Source of the DNA: Novosphingobium sp. Fuku2-ISO-50
GTDB taxonomy: Bacteria > Pseudomonadota > Alphaproteobacteria > Sphingomonadales > Sphingomonadaceae
DNA length: 64,000 bases
Assembly: GCF_001519055.1 (NCBI RefSeq)
Contig: NZ_KQ954299.1
Location: forward strand, 1 to 64,000
Direction of reading: 5' to 3'
The notes under the pieces: model-generated
The model's database searches: none
Seen by the model: only the letters and a program-made list of their open reading frames with translations
What the model was told of the DNA's origin: nothing
Translations under genes and position numbers: made by a program
Shown here: in pieces, positions 61,628 through 64,000 of the stretch
Numbering within the stretch: position 1 is the first letter of the stretch
Layout: each line of letters starts with the position of its first letter

Positions 61628-63691
61628 TTATCGCTCGACCAGCGCGCGCACCATGTCTGGGGTCAGCACTTGCGGCAGGATCTGCGCCGACCCATGCGCC
61701 GGATACCAGACATAGAGCGGCACTCCCGCGCGGCCATGCTCGGTCAACAGGCGCGTGACTTCGGGGTCGGAGCGGGTCCAGTCCGCCTCCATCATGACCG
61801 CGCCGCGCCGCCGAAAGGCGTCGCGCACGGTTTGGGCATTGAGGCTCGTCGCCTCATTTACTTTGCAGGTCAGGCACCATGCCGCCGTTGCAAAGACGAG
61901 CACGGGGCGGTTCCCGGCCCGCAAGTCGGACAGCCGCGATGTGCTGTAGGGCACGATTTCCGCACTCGCCCGTGCCGTGGCGGGCGCCAATGCCAAGGCT
62001 CCGACACCGAACACCGCCAGCGCCAAAGCGGCAAGCACGCCCGGCATGGCGGGCCAGGTGGGCAGCATTTTCCGCTGGCGCGCGCCGGTCAGCCACAGGG
62101 CCAACCCCAGGACGACGACCCCGCCAAGCGCGGCGGTCATCGCGCCGACACCCGATTGTTGCCCGATCAGCCACGCGAGGCCGAGCGCGGTGGCAAACAT
62201 CGGCACTGACAGCACATGACGCAACACCGTCATCCATGCCCCCGGGCGCGGCATGCGCCGCCGTGCCGGTTCCCAAAAGCCGATCACGAGGAACGGCAAG
62301 GCCAGCCCGAGCCCCAGCCCGGCAAAGATCGCCAGTCCCGCGATCGCGGGCAGGATCAGCGCCGCACCCAGCGCGCCGGCCATGAACGGACCCGAGCACG
62401 GGGTCGCCACAAACGCGGCGAGCGCGCCGGTTGCCACGCCGCCGACAAATCCCTCGCTGCCGAGCGTGGCAAAGCCGAGCGCGGGCAATTCGAACAGTCC
62501 GGCAAGATTGAAGGCAATCGCCGCCACGAGCAGGAGCAGCACCGCGACCACGCCCGGATTCTGCAACTGGAACGCCCAACCCACCGCTTCCCCACCGGCA
62601 CGCAAGGCCAGCACGGCGGCACCCAGCGCGACCATCGTGCCGACCGCGCCGACCAGATACCCGAGCGCTTCGGTTCGCGCCTCGCGCTTGCCCGCGCCGG
62701 ACCGCACCAGCGCCATCGCCTTGAGGCTGAGAATCGGAAACACACAAGGCATCAGGTTGAGCAGCAGGCCGCCCAGAATCGCCGCCGCGAGCGGTGCCAG
62801 CACCGGCGCGATCAGTCGGGCCATTCGCGCGGCCATGTCGCCCGGCACAACCGAAAAGGGATCTCCCGGTGATGCCGAGACCAGCCAGGCATGCGCCACG
62901 CCGGTATCGGGCCGCCGTTCGACCAGCATGACCTGATTGAAGGAGTCCGCGCGCGCTGTGCCAAGCGGGGCGCTGATCAGCACTTCGCCGTCTTGCGCCC
63001 GGTCAAGCCGGACCGGGCCGATCACCCCGCCATCGGGCGCAACCGGATAGAGCTCCAGCCGGTTTTCAGGCGCGGGCACAGGCAGGGCAAGCCCCATGGT
63101 CAGCGTCTGGCCGGACAGTTTGTAGCGCGCCTGCGCGTCAGACGCCTGTGGCAAGGCGCCTTGCGCAGCCATGATCAGCGATCGGGCCGAGGGATCGATC
63201 GCACCATCGCCCGCCACCAGCTTTTGCGACAGTGTCACGGTGTCGGGGACACAGGATTCCTGCGAACACACCAGCAGATCGATTGTCCCGCCAAGCGGCA
63301 AGGCCGTGCCGAGCGGAACATTGGCCGCAATCGCAAGGTCGGCGACAAGCACCGTGCGCCCTTCGTGGACGTTCATCGCAATCCCGCCGATCACCATGCG
63401 TTTGGGCACGGGGTGGCGCGGCGCGGATATCGTGACGCCCTCGGGCAGAGTCCAGGCAAAGCGCGGCGCATACCCGCTGTCCCCCGGGTTCTGCCAATAG
63501 ATGTGCCAGCCGCGCGGCGGTTCGATCGCGATCGCCAGCGGCATGCTTTGCCCGGGCGCGGGGCGCAAAGATTGCGCAATCAGCGCCGCCTTTACGTCGG
63601 GCGGGGCGATCTGCGCCATCGCGGGCGATGCGGCGAAAAGGCCGATCAGGGCCAGAGCCAGATTGCGAAAAGCGCTCAGCGGATGACCCAT
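61628..63691 (-). CDS. dsbD: Protein-disulfide reductase (DsbD/ScsB type)
   Basis: 687-residue membrane protein passing electrons from cytoplasmic thioredoxin to periplasmic proteins. A signal peptide (to SPAMAQ) leads an N-terminal domain with the Cys pair in LVCSQESCVPDT. A polytopic core with NLMPCVFPILSLK and VATPCSGPFMAGALG supplies the two membrane cysteines. The C-terminal thioredoxin-like domain has AAWCLTCKVNE. ATG 63691 overlaps the upstream ApbE stop by 16 bases, so the two are co-transcribed. It converges on the receptor gene, 3 bases apart. Confidence 0.92.
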   Translation of the reverse strand: MGHPLSAFRNLALALIGLFAASPAMAQIAPPDVKAALIAQSLRPAPGQSMPLAIAIEPPRGWHIYWQNPGDSGYAPRFAWTLPEGVTISAPRHPVPKRMVIGGIAMNVHEGRTVLVADLAIAANVPLGTALPLGGTIDLLVCSQESCVPDTVTLSQKLVAGDGAIDPSARSLIMAAQGALPQASDAQARYKLSGQTLTMGLALPVPAPENRLELYPVAPDGGVIGPVRLDRAQDGEVLISAPLGTARADSFNQVMLVERRPDTGVAHAWLVSASPGDPFSVVPGDMAARMARLIAPVLAPLAAAILGGLLLNLMPCVFPILSLKAMALVRSGAGKREARTEALGYLVGAVGTMVALGAAVLALRAGGEAVGWAFQLQNPGVVAVLLLLVAAIAFNLAGLFELPALGFATLGSEGFVGGVATGALAAFVATPCSGPFMAGALGAALILPAIAGLAIFAGLGLGLALPFLVIGFWEPARRRMPRPGAWMTVLRHVLSVPMFATALGLAWLIGQQSGVGAMTAALGGVVVLGLALWLTGARQRKMLPTWPAMPGVLAALALAVFGVGALALAPATARASAEIVPYSTSRLSDLRAGNRPVLVFATAAWCLTCKVNEATSLNAQTVRDAFRRRGAVMMEADWTRSDPEVTRLLTEHGRAGVPLYVWYPAHGSAQILPQVLTPDMVRALVER

Positions 63692-64000
63692 GCGGTCACT
63701 CCTTCCTGTTCCAGAAAAGCCTCGCAGCCGGGGCCTTGCAACATGGCCAAGGTCGACAGGACCCCGGCCTCGACGCAAGTCGGCGCGGCGACGGTAACCG
63801 CGCGCGGGGCGTCGGCAATCGACATCCCGGTGCGCGGGTCGAGAATGTGCGAATAGCGGCGCCCGGCGCGCTCGACATAGCGCCGGGCATCGCCACTGGT
63901 GGTGATCGCTCCGCCATCGATTTCGAGCCAGGCGGCGGCAGACGTGTCGTCGACGGCTTCGATCAGCACGCGCCACCGTCCGCCATCCGCGCGCGGCCCC
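63676..64000 (-). CDS. apbE: FAD:protein FMN transferase (ApbE family), C-terminal part
   Basis: Partial: the gene runs off the window's right edge. ApbE attaches FMN covalently to Thr or Ser of periplasmic redox proteins. The visible 107 residues carry the characteristic GAITTSGDARRYVERAG, RYSHILDPRTGMSIADAPRAVTV and the Mg-binding TCVEAGVLSTLAMLQG region. Coupled to dsbD, suggesting a shared role in periplasmic redox protein maturation. Confidence 0.85.
   Translation of the reverse strand, partial: GPRADGGRWRVLIEAVDDTSAAAWLEIDGGAITTSGDARRYVERAGRRYSHILDPRTGMSIADAPRAVTVAAPTCVEAGVLSTLAMLQGPGCEAFLEQEGVTAWVIR

Overview
The window looks like the chromosome or a large replicon of a GC-rich alphaproteobacterium of the sphingomonad group, most like Novosphingobium. 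This is inferred from four TonB-dependent receptors or receptor-like barrels, a lignostilbene-type carotenoid oxygenase, duplicated aromatic flavoenzymes and codon use ending mostly in G or C. No tRNA, rRNA, CRISPR array, intact insertion sequence or integrase was recognised.

Layout. 0-2.6 kb: TonB-dependent receptor. 2.7-8.5 kb (minus): tripartite RND efflux operon (permease, adaptor, outer-membrane lipoprotein). 8.8-14.9 kb (minus): phosphate module, an OprO/P-type porin followed by pstS-pstC-pstA-pstB-phoU, with candidate Pho boxes. 15.1-25.3 kb: a set of exported DUF11-type proteins, including a 1.7-kilo-residue protein with a C-terminal outer-membrane barrel, converging on a CshA-like adhesin. 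25.4-57.3 kb: a large aromatic-catabolism island. 57.3-57.5 kb: two adjacent 76-bp palindromic elements. 57.7-61.6 kb: ECF sigma, FecR anti-sigma and STN-domain TonB receptor. 61.6-64 kb (minus): DsbD-type disulfide reductase and the end of an ApbE flavin transferase.

The catabolic island has three blocks. The first is a minus-strand run from 35.4 to 25.4 kb: HpaB-type monooxygenase, aldehyde dehydrogenase, flavin reductase, TetR regulator, ribB, two further aldehyde dehydrogenases and a GMC alcohol dehydrogenase. The second is 35.8-41.3 kb: an MFS importer, a VAO-family flavoprotein with its own cytochrome c and an unknown Tat-type protein, and a carotenoid/stilbene oxygenase. The third is 41.6-57.3 kb: TonB receptor, then FAH hydrolase, gentisate dioxygenase, FAD hydroxylase, CaiB CoA-transferase, an IclR regulator, an HMG-CoA-lyase-type enzyme and an aconitase-type hydratase, followed by a second TetR, a flavin-reductase remnant, a second HpaB and a second VAO flavoprotein.

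My reading is that a phenolic substrate enters through the TonB receptor and MFS carrier and is trimmed by VAO, stilbene oxygenase and aldehyde dehydrogenases. It is then hydroxylated to a (probably methyl-substituted) gentisate, ring-opened, hydrolysed without isomerisation, hydrated by the aconitase homologue, and split through a CoA thioester by CaiB plus lyase. A 17-bp inverted-repeat motif (consensus RTTCYG-N5-CRGAAY) sits at or next to predicted start sites of seven promoters in this island. It is a near-perfect palindrome at the IclR gene, so the island looks like a single regulon.
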